From the NCBI GenBank assembly GCA_964445525.1, contig CAYULA010000001.1, positions 1 to 64,000 on the forward strand: a DNA stretch of 64,000 bases, in the 5' to 3' direction. Every line of letters starts with the position of its first letter. The stretch's first letter is position 1. Position numbers and translations under genes: made by a program. The stretch is from Penumbrarchaeum sp964445525. Its GTDB lineage: Archaea > Thermoplasmatota > Penumbrarchaeia > Penumbrarchaeales > Penumbrarchaeaceae. Below, one piece after another: positions 46,112-56,900 of this stretch. The notes under the pieces are model-generated. The model did not search any database and was not told the origin of the DNA. It saw only the letters and a program-made list of their open reading frames with translations.

Positions 46112-49100
46112 CTACTCTTCCTCCTCCTCATTCTTCCTCCTCGATATGGATAGCCAGATAATGATCAGGACGATAATTATCAGTATTATCAGAGCCAGCC
46201 ACCATAAACCGAGGCACATCTCCACAGGGTCGTCGTCTTTGTCATCTTCCTCCTCAGACGGCATTTCCATCTCTATGGATAGATCATCAGATGCCCCGTA
46301 CGGGTCCGTGAGTCTCAGAGTAACAGTTATCGTGCCCTTAACACCGCCTTTCGGGACTACCCTGAGAGTGTTTCCAAAAACTGTTACTGTAACGGAATCT
46401 CCTTCACCATCCACAATGGACCATGTAAGATCTGTCAATGGATCATCCGGATCCGACATGTAGGGTGTCAGATCAACCTCCATGTTTTCATCCAATTTGA
46501 TCTTCATTGGCTGGCCGTCATCCTTCACTTTAGGGGGTAAGTTAGCAGGAAATGTCACGTTCACAGTGAAATCCAGATCAATATAGAATAAGTTATCAGA
46601 GACCCTCACCTTGAAGTCCACGAGTTCGAAGGTCCCTTTTTTATTCCTTAAAGAAAGCCAGGAGAGTGATCCTGAAGGATCCATCTCAGCACCCATGGGG
46701 CCTTCAACGAGTGAAAATGTGAGGAGGTCCTCATCCGGATCCTCCGCTTCCGCTGTCCAATTGTAATAGGATCCTGCTGTAACAGATGATGGCGGGTCAT
46801 TCGTGAAGAAGGGGGGGCGGTTGTCACCTTCATAAATAACTGTTATTGTCCAGTTCAGATATATGGTCACGTAACCATCGAAATAGTAAATGCTTACCGG
46901 ATGCTGTCCGATATCAGAAGTTGTTGTCTCCCATATAAGCCAGCCAGTTTCATTGAATGTCATTCCGGTGGGTGTCTCCACAGCACCCAGTTCATCATCG
47001 AAGACCAGATCCTTGTCGTAGACCTGGACATACAGACTGTAGGTCTCTCCTGCATTGATAACCTCAATGGGTTCGGTCAGGAACATCGGAATGTCATTTA
47101 CATTGATAATACGAATTGTGATGGTGAACAGGACCGTTTCCTCTCCGTCCGATATGTTCAACGTGATCATATGCTCCGGCTCCCAGTCCTCGAAATAGAT
47201 GGTGATGTTCAGAGCGTCAATAGTAAAAGTGCCTTGACCTGTTAGAACCAGATTGGTAAGAGGATCGTTCAGATCGGTAATATTATCTGAGAGGTCCAAT
47301 GTAGTGATCTGTTCCTCGATGACCTCCCATATAATATCATCTACCATGGGAGGGGAATTCCTCGTCTGTATCATCCTCTTGCTTGTCCCGTTCCAGTTTC
47401 CTGAGGAATCTGAGAAATGGAAGGAATATTCCATCATCGTGGATTCCCTGGGTACCAATATCCCAACTCTGTGGGAATATCCTTCAAGAACCATTGTCTT
47501 GTTTTGAACCTGGCCTCCATCAAAGCTTAATTCCACATTTACTGAAGAGATCCTGATGTTATCCGTTACCTCGATTGAAAATTCATGAGAGAGACCTTTT
47601 ATTGGATGCTGGTCGGATGATTCGGATATGAAAATCGGAAGATCATTGTCCGAGATCGGAATTGTTCGTTCCATTGTATGGTTCCAGTTCCCGGATGTAT
47701 CATTGAAATGAAGGATATAATGCAGGTTCTCTATCGAGTCTATGGGAACCATGATATCAAAGGTACCATCCCTATCCGAGGTCATCATAAGAGATGTGTT
47801 TATATGTGATGAGGTTCCGAACCAGTACTCGACCCAGATGCCAAAGAGGTCAACATTGTCATCAGCGGATACCGAGAGATTGAATAAATCTCCGGTTGTG
47901 CCATAAGCTGGACTGAGGTCCTGAAGGATGTAGGGTTTATCGTTGTCTGAGATCGTAACATCGACCCAATCGGTCTCATTCCAGTTGTCGGATGTATCAT
48001 TCATCCTGAACATGTATCCGAACTCTGTGATCCTATCTCCAGATATATCGAAGGCATAGGTCCAGTTGGGAGCTCCCATTAATAGGTTCATCGAGACGTT
48101 GGACATTCCGTCCATCCCAAGCCAGTATTCCACCCATACTCCGGATATCCCGATGTTGTCATCCACCCTTGCTCTGAAGTGGAATCTGTCACCCGTTGTT
48201 GCTTTTGTGTCCGAATGATCCTCGAGGAGATAGGGGGAGTCGTTGTCAGTTACAGAGACTTCAATGGGGTCTGTCGAATTAGAGAGATTCCCGTTATCAG
48301 TTGCACTGAAGGAATATGTCATGGTTCCCGTGAAATCGGAAGGTATCAAAATTCCCAGGGAATAGGTTCCATTCATCTCATCACCGGAGGTTCGTTCCAT
48401 TGATCGATTCATGGATCCTCCACCCTGACCGTAACTATACAGGACCTCCACCTTTTCCACACCGCTGTCATCCGTCACCGTGATATTGAATTCAAGGGGA
48501 TCACCGGTCGTAGCACTGTTCGGAGTCAAATCCTGACCGAACTCCGGAGGTTCATTTTCAGAAAGCGGAAGGAGAAAAACGAATCCGTCCCTACCTCCCC
48601 CGTAAGATGTCATGAAAGCCCCAGTAGTTACCGGGAAATCCGAACTGGAGGTGTAACCAACTGAAATAAGTCCCGTATCGTTGAGAAGATCCAACCTGTA
48701 TCCGCAGTCATCTCCGGAACCTCCGAGGAAACTGGAATATTCTATAGAGGACCCGTTCATATTGATCCGGGTAATGTATGCCTCCCTGTTGGACCTGGTA
48801 CTGTCGTAAGCGTCGGTAGTGATCGGATAACCGTTGAAATTTGTCTCCCCTGTCACCCAGGCATATCCATCATCATCCACCACAATGCCCCATGGATTGC
48901 CATTGCCTATTTTACCGATGATTGTGCTGTATGAGGTCCCATTCCCTGATGCATTCATCTTCATCACAAATGTCTCGTAAACCGATGTACTCTCGATTGA
49001 CTTCTTGTAGGCCCATGAAGAGGTGGGGAAGTCCGAACTCCTGGTCGAACCCTGAATGAAAGCAATACCCTCCTCATCAACATCGATACCATAGCAACCG

Positions 49101-50665
49101 TCGAACCCCAATCCTCCAATGTATGTGGAGAAATTCAATTTAGAACCGTTGGGAACCATCTTTGTCAGAATCCCATCCGAGGAACCATTCAGGGATCTCT
49201 GGAAGGCTTCATCGGTGACAGGATAGTCGGTACTATAGGTCCATCCTGTCACATATACGCATCCCTCATTATCCACCTCTATATCATAAAGGTATTCCGT
49301 GGAGGAGCCACCGAGGTAAGTGGAATAGTTCAGTTTGGTTGCATCCTCGTTTATCCGGGATATGAATCCATCCGTTGTACCAGAATTGAAGCTTTCATCG
49401 AAAGCATCATTCGTAGTTGGCAGTCCGCTGCCTGCCTCCCCGGTGATGAAAGCATACCCGTCATCGTCGATATCCAGGTCATATAGGGTTACGTGTGAGG
49501 CGCCCAGATATGTTGAATAGTTCAGTGCTGAACCGTTGGTCTCCAGTTTAAAAATAACCCCATCCTGACCGGTGGTCGTTGTGGTGGATATAACACCGTT
49601 AGTTGTGGGAAAATCCGTACTGGTAGAGGTCCCACCCACGTAGACGGAACCATTATCATCCACCTCGATACCGCCGGGAAAATCCCCTCCCGAACCACCG
49701 ATATATGTTGAATAAACTAACGAACTGTTCCCGAGCATCTTGGTGACGAATATGTCAGTTGAGGTTCCAGTAAGTGAAGTGCTGTAGGCACCCGGTGTTG
49801 TTGGGAAATCTGTCGATGATGTCTTACCTGTGGTATAGATCGATCCATCCTCATCAACAGAGACATCCTGCACCTCATCAACCGAGGTACCGCCCAGATA
49901 ACTGGAGAAACCAATAGACAGATCAATTGTCAACGGAAGGGAAGTATCATATTCACCAATATCGAATCCTAAGGTCCCGTCCTCGATGATCCTGTAGGAA
50001 GATTCAACTTTTATTCTTCCATTACCAGCATATTGGTATGAGATCGGGGCCCTATCAATAATCATCCCGTTTGAAGAAGAGATCAGAAGGTCCCCGCTTT
50101 TTTCATCGATGGAGATCGACCCCATACCTACGAGGCCCATAAGGATATCATCTACATCTCCTCCGGGATCTACGGTAATCTCATAGTTCAATTCACCTCC
50201 GATAACCTCGAAACCAAGTTCCACACCGTCCCAAATATCATTGAATTTCAATCCTTTATAGGAAGGAATATTGGTAAACCATCCAGTAGGATCGCTTCCC
50301 AGGAGGAAATTGATATCACCTTCAGTCTTACAGCATCCAACAGGATCTGCCTCGTTGGAATCTATGAAGGATATCTCTATAAAATCCCCCTCAACGGCAT
50401 CTCCCTTGACATTCCTTGCATCAAGAAGGAATTCACCCCTCTTGAAAATAAAGGACATTGGATCACCAAGGAGGTAGAAGTCCACCGATCCATCAGATAT
50501 CTGGCCTCTGTTCTTCATGAACAAAGATGTAATGGATCCGGTCGATAAAACGGGATTGCCCACTTCCCAGGAGGGAATATCATTGGATAACGAACCTGAA
50601 ACGAAAAAGGACATGTTGACCAGAATGGCCGCCGACATCAGTACAATTGATATTTGATACTTCAA
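46112..50665 (-). CDS. Giant surface protein with SBBP beta-propeller
   Basis: A 1,517-aa protein. TTG 50665 is the likely start: GAGGAGG lies seven bases upstream and it opens the signal peptide (KYQISIVLMSAAILV). The N-terminal region (KNRGQISDGSVDFYLLG; FKRGEFLLD) is the type that precedes SBBP propellers. Residues about 260-700 are repeated SBBP units with the pattern Y-S-T-Y-(I/L)-G-G, then DDDG-YV-G-T-S-DFP-T. Several Ig-like modules follow (DNDSPYLLEDHSD, DNDKPYILQDLSP, DNDLPIFISES), then cadherin-like modules (LNDPLTNLVLTG; DPEDLLTF-type), one membrane segment and a short basic-acidic tail (SRRKNEEEEE). No cytoplasmic domain here. Confidence 0.9.
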   Translation of the reverse strand: MKYQISIVLMSAAILVNMSFFVSGSLSNDIPSWEVGNPVLSTGSITSLFMKNRGQISDGSVDFYLLGDPMSFIFKRGEFLLDARNVKGDAVEGDFIEISFIDSNEADPVGCCKTEGDINFLLGSDPTGWFTNIPSYKGLKFNDIWDGVELGFEVIGGELNYEITVDPGGDVDDILMGLVGMGSISIDEKSGDLLISSSNGMIIDRAPISYQYAGNGRIKVESSYRIIEDGTLGFDIGEYDTSLPLTIDLSIGFSSYLGGTSVDEVQDVSVDEDGSIYTTGKTSSTDFPTTPGAYSTSLTGTSTDIFVTKMLGNSSLVYSTYIGGSGGDFPGGIEVDDNGSVYVGGTSTSTDFPTTNGVISTTTTTGQDGVIFKLETNGSALNYSTYLGASHVTLYDLDIDDDGYAFITGEAGSGLPTTNDAFDESFNSGTTDGFISRINEDATKLNYSTYLGGSSTEYLYDIEVDNEGCVYVTGWTYSTDYPVTDEAFQRSLNGSSDGILTKMVPNGSKLNFSTYIGGLGFDGCYGIDVDEEGIAFIQGSTRSSDFPTSSWAYKKSIESTSVYETFVMKMNASGNGTSYSTIIGKIGNGNPWGIVVDDDGYAWVTGETNFNGYPITTDAYDSTRSNREAYITRINMNGSSIEYSSFLGGSGDDCGYRLDLLNDTGLISVGYTSSSDFPVTTGAFMTSYGGGRDGFVFLLPLSENEPPEFGQDLTPNSATTGDPLEFNITVTDDSGVEKVEVLYSYGQGGGSMNRSMERTSGDEMNGTYSLGILIPSDFTGTMTYSFSATDNGNLSNSTDPIEVSVTDNDSPYLLEDHSDTKATTGDRFHFRARVDDNIGISGVWVEYWLGMDGMSNVSMNLLMGAPNWTYAFDISGDRITEFGYMFRMNDTSDNWNETDWVDVTISDNDKPYILQDLSPAYGTTGDLFNLSVSADDNVDLFGIWVEYWFGTSSHINTSLMMTSDRDGTFDIMVPIDSIENLHYILHFNDTSGNWNHTMERTIPISDNDLPIFISESSDQHPIKGLSHEFSIEVTDNIRISSVNVELSFDGGQVQNKTMVLEGYSHRVGILVPRESTMMEYSFHFSDSSGNWNGTSKRMIQTRNSPPMVDDIIWEVIEEQITTLDLSDNITDLNDPLTNLVLTGQGTFTIDALNITIYFEDWEPEHMITLNISDGEETVLFTITIRIINVNDIPMFLTEPIEVINAGETYSLYVQVYDKDLVFDDELGAVETPTGMTFNETGWLIWETTTSDIGQHPVSIYYFDGYVTIYLNWTITVIYEGDNRPPFFTNDPPSSVTAGSYYNWTAEAEDPDEDLLTFSLVEGPMGAEMDPSGSLSWLSLRNKKGTFELVDFKVRVSDNLFYIDLDFTVNVTFPANLPPKVKDDGQPMKIKLDENMEVDLTPYMSDPDDPLTDLTWSIVDGEGDSVTVTVFGNTLRVVPKGGVKGTITVTLRLTDPYGASDDLSIEMEMPSEEEDDKDDDPVEMCLGLWWLALIILIIIVLIIIWLSISRRKNEEEEE

Positions 50666-50792
50666 ACCCGTCACCTCCTCAACAAAATCTTGAATATCCA
50701 ACTATAAATTACTGGATTTTGAGATATCGTCTGAATGATTATTTAAATATTATCAGGGTCATCGATATATCGAAGCTCTTCATTGATGAATC

Positions 50793-51449
50793 ATGGACAA
50801 CAAGGGTATCTCAAAGGCCCTGGAATCGATCAAAGAGGAATACCCGAAATACAGGCTCCCGATGGTATCGGAGATGGTTATCGAGAGGAAGGACCCCTTC
50901 AGGATCCTCATCGGAACTATACTGTCTCTCAGGACCAAGGACGAGGTCACATCGGAAGCTGCAAAGAGACTTTTTCGGGTTGCCGACACTCCCGATAGAA
51001 TACTCTCCCTTTCCACCGATGAGATCGAGAAACTGATCTATCCCGTTGGTTTTTACAGGAACAAGGCAAGGACCCTGCACACGGTCTGCAGGGACCTTAT
51101 CGACAGATTCGAGGGTAAGGTCCCCGACGATCTTGATGAGCTTCTGTCAATGAAGGGCGTGGGCAGGAAAACGGCGAACCTGGTCGTAACCATGGGTTAC
51201 GACAAGCCCGGGATATGCGTGGATACCCACGTTCACAGAATATGCAACAGGTTCGGTTATGTCGAGACCGGATCTCCGGATGAGACGGAAATGGCATTGA
51301 GAGAGAAGCTCCCAGAAAAGCACTGGATCGAGATCAACGATCTTCTCGTCGTGTGGGGGCAGAACATATGCAAGCCGATATCGCCTCTCTGTTCCGAATG
51401 CGTTGTGAACGGAATATGCGAGAGAGCGGGAGTTATTAAAAGCAGGTGA
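50793..51449 (+). CDS. nth: Endonuclease III (DNA glycosylase/AP lyase)
   Basis: A 218-aa HhH-GPD enzyme removing oxidised pyrimidines in base-excision repair. The helix-hairpin-helix is SMKGVGRKTANLVV with the catalytic Lys, the catalytic Asp is in GICVDTHVHRICNR, and a [4Fe-4S] cluster is formed by CKPISPLCSECVVNGIC (C-x6-C-x2-C-x5-C). All key residues are present. A strong A/T-rich promoter region lies upstream, shared with the divergent giant surface-protein gene. The downstream MBL remnant begins 4 bases after its stop. Confidence 0.96.
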   Translation: MDNKGISKALESIKEEYPKYRLPMVSEMVIERKDPFRILIGTILSLRTKDEVTSEAAKRLFRVADTPDRILSLSTDEIEKLIYPVGFYRNKARTLHTVCRDLIDRFEGKVPDDLDELLSMKGVGRKTANLVVTMGYDKPGICVDTHVHRICNRFGYVETGSPDETEMALREKLPEKHWIEINDLLVVWGQNICKPISPLCSECVVNGICERAGVIKSR

Positions 51450-51453
51450 TCCG

Positions 51454-51892
51454 ATGGGCGACAGGACAAGGGTAGTTCTTCTCGGAACCGGAACACCGAA
51501 CCCCGAACCCGGAAGGTCCGGGTTCTGTGTTGCGGTCATTGTTGATGACAGGCCGTTTCTCTTTGATGCGGGACCCGGAATCGCGAGGATGGCAAGAATG
51601 GCATATAACCCCGGAGTTGAGAGGTTGGAGCTATCGGGACCTGGACGTACTTGTCCATGGGGTATATTCTTTAAAAAGATTTGAAATCCGGTCAGAAAAC
51701 TGGAAGAGATACCACTCCGGCGCGCATACCTTCTCGAAGGATCTGGCGGAAATACCCGATGAGTTCAGGCCACGATTGACAGTCCCGTACTATCAGCTTC
51801 TGTGGGGGACATCGCCATCGGGCCTTATTGCCGGGATCAGGGAATATTATGACGGAGAGGTCCTCCTTGGAAACGATCTCGACATGTTCTGA
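51454..51892 (+). pseudogene. Metallo-beta-lactamase-fold gene with internal deletion and frameshift
   Basis: The first frame (ATG 51454, after AGGTGATCCG) encodes a normal N-terminus, RVVLLGTGTPNPEPGRSGF to FLFDAGPGIARM. It stops making sense near 51630, where a different frame continues with the normal C-terminal part: DLDVLVHGVYS, WKRYHSGAHTFSKDLAEI, PYYQLLWGTSP, EYYDGEVLLGNDLDMF. The middle of the protein, including the zinc motif HxHxDH and about half of the fold, is missing. A deletion of several hundred bases plus a frame change explains this. It cannot be an active hydrolase. Confidence 0.8.
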
Positions 51893-51925
51893 TCACGATT
51901 TTATTTATGTAACATCAAACCGTAA

Positions 51926-51935
51926 CTTATTTATA
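51926..51935 (+). promoter_or_regulatory. Promoter for hsp20
   Basis: CTTATTTATA, with flanking A/T-rich bases, lies 68-77 bases before the Hsp20 ATG, giving a leader of about 45 nt with GAGGTGAT near its end. No separate heat-shock operator can be identified by eye. Confidence 0.5.
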
Positions 51936-52002
51936 GTTAATTTTCATTATACAACTTGCGGTTGCCTACCTAAAGAAAGCAACACGAAAAATGAGGTGAT
52001 GA

Positions 52003-52509
52003 ATGATGGCTGAAGATAAGAGAATGACCATAAGGGACAGTGACCGAAGAGAGGTTTCTCCCTTCGGCCCCTGGAGCAATGTGGATGATCTGTTCGATGC
52101 TTTCAGAAGGGACATCGACACGATGTTCATGGACCCCTGGGCAAGGACCACCGTCAGACCCATCAGGGTAAGGCAGGCCCCCACCTACATGCCCATGGAC
52201 ATGGAGGATGATGGTGAGAATCTGAAACTGATAGTGGAGATGCCAGGGGTGAAAAAGAAGGACATCAATCTCTCGATCAACGAGGATATCCTGACGATCT
52301 CCGTGGATTCCAGTGAGGACAAGAAGGAGGAAAAGAAGAACTACCTCCTCCGGGAGAGGTCCTCCTTCCAGTGTCAGAGATCGGTGAGACTGCCAGCAGA
52401 AGTCCAGGGAGACAAAGTGGAGGCGAAGATGGAGGAAGGAGTCCTTCATGTAACGCTTCCCAAGGTCCACCCCAAGAAGAAGGAGACGCACGAGATCAAG
52501 ATCTCCTGA
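52003..52509 (+). CDS. hsp20: Small heat shock protein Hsp20
   Basis: A 168-aa alpha-crystallin-type chaperone that forms oligomers holding unfolded proteins. The core domain (about residues 60-155) begins PMDMEDDGENLKLIVEMPGV, includes the family run VKKKDINLSINEDILTI, and ends with the A-x-x-x-x-G-V-L-x-(V/I)-x-(L/F)-P motif (AKMEEGVLHVTLPK). The C-terminal I-x-I anchor is present as IKIS. Two adjacent ATG codons (52003, 52006) follow GAGGTGAT. Confidence 0.96.
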   Translation: MMAEDKRMTIRDSDRREVSPFGPWSNVDDLFDAFRRDIDTMFMDPWARTTVRPIRVRQAPTYMPMDMEDDGENLKLIVEMPGVKKKDINLSINEDILTISVDSSEDKKEEKKNYLLRERSSFQCQRSVRLPAEVQGDKVEAKMEEGVLHVTLPKVHPKKKETHEIKIS

Positions 52510-52527
52510 GATCAAAATAAACAACGC

Positions 52528-52582
52528 GGGGGCCGGGTTCGACTCTTACCCCCACACCCTTTTCCCCCAGACCCCGGCCCCC
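52528..52582 (+). terminator. GC-rich stem-loop after hsp20
   Basis: GGGGGCCGGG (52528-52537) and CCCGGCCCCC (52573-52582) form a perfect 10-bp stem with a 35-base loop that is rich in C runs, followed by TATTATTTTA. It starts 18 bases after the hsp20 stop and is probably a terminator or transcript-stabilising structure. Confidence 0.6.
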
Positions 52583-52691
52583 TATTATTTTATGTGAATT
52601 TTTAGTCAAATCTTCAATTACTCTAAAGGTAAAGGATATTATCCACTCCACCAATATTGACCTACCGCCATAAGCGGTACGGGGAAGAAGG

Positions 52692-53909
52692 ATGTATAAA
52701 GGTTGTATCCGACTCATGTCGGTTCTGACGGTCCTGTTGATGGCTTCTGCGTTCGGAAAGGATGTCTCGGACCTGCCGGGTGATGATGAGGACATCGCAG
52801 GCTACTGGACACTGGACGAAGGAGAGGGAGGTAACTCAACAAACCTGGTTGAAGGACCTGTTTTCGTTCTCGGGAATTCTCCTTCCGCCGAGGCGACGGA
52901 TCCGGAGTGGAGGAGCGGAATCGAGGAAAATGCGCTTCATTTCGACGGAGACGACGACATTGCCATTGTCGAGGGATTGGATTTCCCGACCTCCGAACTG
53001 ACGTTCTCATTCTGGATCAATACCTCATGGACGGATGAGGGAAGGGTGCCGGTCTCTTATGCCAACATTTACGAGACCAACGAGTTCATGCTGGAGGACC
53101 CGGGAGATCTCACGGTTCACATAAGGGGCCTTTCAAGGAACACCGGAGTGGCTTTCAACGACGGCAAATGGCATCATATCGTATTAACATGGAGAGGCCA
53201 GGACGGTGACCTGAGGATTTATATGGATACGGAACCCGTTTTCAACGGTTTGCTGGCTGTAGAAAACAACATCAGAAGCGGAGGAACCCTGGTCCTCGGG
53301 AACGATCAGGATGAGGTGGGTGGCGGATTCGATCCCGACCAGGCATTCAACGGGACAATTGACGAGATCCTCATCTTCGATACCATACTCAAGGAAGAGG
53401 ATATGGAGGACCTCCTCGAATGGACCCTGCCTGCTCCCGAAGTTCTGGAAGCCGAACCCGACGGCGGCAGGCATCCTCTTTCAACAGCGGTCAACATAAC
53501 CTTCAACATCGACATGGACAGGGGATCGGTCCAAGAAGCATTCACCATCGAACCGGATATCAACGGGACATTCTTGTGGTCGGAGAGGATGGTTTCATTC
53601 GTTCCCGATGATGATCTCTCAGAGAATACCGAATACAAGGTCAGGATCTCCACACAGGCGGAGGACCTCTGGGGAAGGGAGCTCAAAGATGATCTGGAGA
53701 TAAAATTCAAGACCGACAAGATAGAGGACCCAGCACCTTCTGACGATGATGACGATGATACCGCTGACGATGATGATGGCGAAGATAATGAAGAGGAGGA
53801 CGATAATACTACCATTGTTCTGATCGTGCTCGTTCTGGTAGCCGGAGGAATGATCGCAATAATTGTTGCACTTGCGCTCATATCGAAATTGTATCACAAA
53901 GAGAACTGA
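52692..53909 (+). CDS. LamG-domain surface protein with C-terminal anchor
   Basis: A 405-aa protein. After a signal peptide (MSVLTVLLMASAFG) comes a concanavalin/LamG domain (AGYWTLDEGEGGN, LHFDGDDDIAIVEG, FSFWINTSW, WHHIVLTWRG, FNGTIDEILIFD). Next is a Big_5-type Ig domain (PDGGRHPLSTAVNITFNIDMD). A low-complexity acidic linker (DDDDDDTADDDDGEDNEEEDD) leads to a single membrane segment and a five-residue tail. LamG domains bind glycans or proteins, so a carbohydrate-binding surface role is likely. It ends 3 bases from the convergent J-domain surface-protein gene. Confidence 0.9.
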   Translation: MYKGCIRLMSVLTVLLMASAFGKDVSDLPGDDEDIAGYWTLDEGEGGNSTNLVEGPVFVLGNSPSAEATDPEWRSGIEENALHFDGDDDIAIVEGLDFPTSELTFSFWINTSWTDEGRVPVSYANIYETNEFMLEDPGDLTVHIRGLSRNTGVAFNDGKWHHIVLTWRGQDGDLRIYMDTEPVFNGLLAVENNIRSGGTLVLGNDQDEVGGGFDPDQAFNGTIDEILIFDTILKEEDMEDLLEWTLPAPEVLEAEPDGGRHPLSTAVNITFNIDMDRGSVQEAFTIEPDINGTFLWSERMVSFVPDDDLSENTEYKVRISTQAEDLWGRELKDDLEIKFKTDKIEDPAPSDDDDDDTADDDDGEDNEEEDDNTTIVLIVLVLVAGGMIAIIVALALISKLYHKEN

Positions 53910-53911
53910 TT

Positions 53912-56900
53912 TCATTCGAAGTGGTTCAGCATCCTGTCATGGACCTCTCTTTTTTCACGGTCCAGAAGGATCGTCTTGGCGGCGTTTATCTCCCTTATCT
54001 TCTCATCGTAATCTGGATCCATCCTTCCGTTGTTCCTGTCGGGATGGTATATGGATGCCATGTTTCGATAAGCCTTCTTTATCTCCCAATCACTTGCGCG
54101 TCTTCTGATACCTAGTATCTGATAGCAGTTGATCTCCCTGGGATTCCTCCTCACACCGAATCCTGACATTATCTCCTTCATCATTGCCATATCCTCGTAT
54201 TCGAGCCCTCTCTTGCTTCTTCTTATTATCACTACAACCAGAACAATGATCACTGACAGAAGCGAAACGGAAAGGAGAATAGAAATTATCGCAATAATTG
54301 ACAGTCCTCCCCCGTCATCTTCCTCCTTAATAATGACAATGTTTCCCAGTTCATCCTCTTCCCCCGGAACGAGGGTTATGGTGAGGTTTTGATCAATGTA
54401 GCCTTTTGCATTTATCGTGATTTCATATTCTCCTGTCGGGCCTGTAATGTAAAAGCGTCCCTCGGAATTCGATCTGTATTCCGTTCCCTGAAAAGTGATG
54501 ATGGCATCTTTTACGGGTCTGCCATCAGGATCAACCAGTTTCCCGGAAGCTGTTCCCTGACCAACCGTTGAGAACTGATATGTTCCATTTTCCAGTCCAT
54601 TCCCGGCCAGGTCCTCTGCGAAAATCTCGACCGTATAGGTCCCCTCCATCTCCCAATCTGGAACAGGGGTTATGGTAAGCTTGTTGCCGCTTATTCTCGT
54701 ATCGTAACTTTCTCCGTTTATAATTATTGAAACGTTCACAACATCTTCTGAAAATACCACTTCAAGATCCATGTCAAGAGGGACCTCATCACCGAAGGGT
54801 ACCTGATAATCGATCCTGGGGGAAGTGGTGTCAATTGTGAAGGTTACATCGACGGAAGCGAAATTTCTGGCCTTGTCAACGATATAGAATGATATTATGT
54901 GGGAACCGTCGCGGAGGTCCTTCAATTCAAGGGGACCTTCCATCATATTTTCCGATCTACCCCTGTCTACGGAAACCTCCGTCTTAACCACAGGAGAACC
55001 GGTTCCGTCGGTCACCCAATTGAGGAGAATGGTATCGTAATTGAGGAGAGAACCGGATTCGGGGGTTACTGTTATTTCCGGAGGGGTCTCATCCCTTACA
55101 ACCGTAATACTGGCATCACCGATGTTTCCCGCTCTATCGGAAAAGGAGATGATTAGATTGAACCTGCCCTCTTCTCTTATCTCCACATCGTATTCGTAAT
55201 ACTCTGTTATCACGGGGTCCTGGCCTTCGATCAGTATCGTGAATTCTTCTACCAGTCCGGAAATGTTGTCGCCAGCTGTCCACAGGATTGGAAATGATCC
55301 TATGTTCGAATAGAGGGGGCCTGGATCATCGAAGACAAGATAGGGGGAGGTCCTGTCCACCGTGAAATTCACGGTTGCCTCCGAAATCAAACCTATGGAA
55401 TTTCCCGACCTGATCTTTACGATATGATCACCCTCTGGAAGGTCCATCATATCATAGGACCCGATGCCCTCGGCGATCTCGAAGAAAGCCCCTCCGTCGA
55501 TGGATATCTCTATGATCTCCACACTAGTTTCGACATCAATGCAGGACCACTGGAGCTCCACGATCTCATGGTTGAGGGAGCTCCCCTCCACCGGAGTATG
55601 GATGAGGATCTCGGGTCCTGTCCCGTCGGGAACTGTCGATACAGGAGCGGAGAGGAGGCCCTCTCCCATCTCGTTGTATGCAGAAACCATGAATGAATAT
55701 GACTGGCCATTTATCAGAGAACCTGAAACCTCCAAACTTGAAAGCGAAGTGTTGAAAACCGGCCTATAAGGATCAGAACCCTCTTTCATGTATATTCTGT
55801 ATCCGTCCAAGGAACCTCCATATCTTTTTTCAGGTTCGGCCCAGAGAAGAATGGCAGAAGAATAACCCGGTGTGATACGGAGAATATCCGGTGCGTCAAA
55901 TGTCGGCATAGGTGTTCTGGCAAGAGGATATTCGTCCGAATCTCCAACACCTCTTAGCTCGTATTCCTTGTCCACTATTCCATCGAAATTTACATCGGGA
56001 GATGTATGCTCTGAATAATAATTCCCTCTACCTGATAGATTGTACATATTGTCCCAAGAATGCTCCATAATCTGAATCGTTCGGGAATTGTATTCGTTTC
56101 CGTATGCCTTGTTGTTTCTGAGGAATGCATTGGAATGGAAGAGAAGGTCCTCACACATAGCTTCATTTTCAATTGCATAACTCTCGCTTCTCAGGATTAT
56201 ATTGTTTGATATAGTTCCCTCTGAACTATGATCAAAATACATACCTCTTTCACAATCAACAATCCAATTTTCCACAAGTCTGATTTTCTCGGAATATCTA
56301 AATCCAAGACCCAGAGAGCATTCACTGATGTTTGAATTCCGGATTGTTATGTTTGAACAATGATATGAATCCAATCCATCTTTTTCGGAAGTCAGATTCT
56401 GTTCGTTTAGCATTATATCATGTGAAAAGGAAAGGGAAATTGCATCATAGGATGATTTATTATTGAAATCGTTTCTATTAATAAATATTCTAGCGGATTC
56501 ATGTAGATCGATTCCATATTGGAAATAATTACCCGTTATTGATATATCATTGACATAATCCATTCTCGTATCGGTATAATACTGGTTATTCATCAATGTA
56601 ATATTGTTTGAATGATCGATTTCAATATATCTTCTTATAACATTTTCATATAATAGAACATTTTCACAAAATCTTATCCATGAAGGTACTACTAGAAAAT
56701 CAACTTCGCAGTTCATCATTGTAACATTGATACAACTTAAGATATCAAGTGACGGCATATTGTAACCAGACTTGATGAATCTGCATTCCTCAATCATTAC
56801 ATTCATACTTTGAAAAATTAACAAATCACTCCTGTTTCTGAATTCCCATTTTTTTATTGTAAGATTTGTGCAATTAACGAAAAAATATTGGTTCCCATCG

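Noticed and set aside
52530..52570. GGGTTCGACTC resembling a tRNA T-loop
   Set aside because: The flanking bases cannot form a T-stem or acceptor stem, and no anticodon arm is present.
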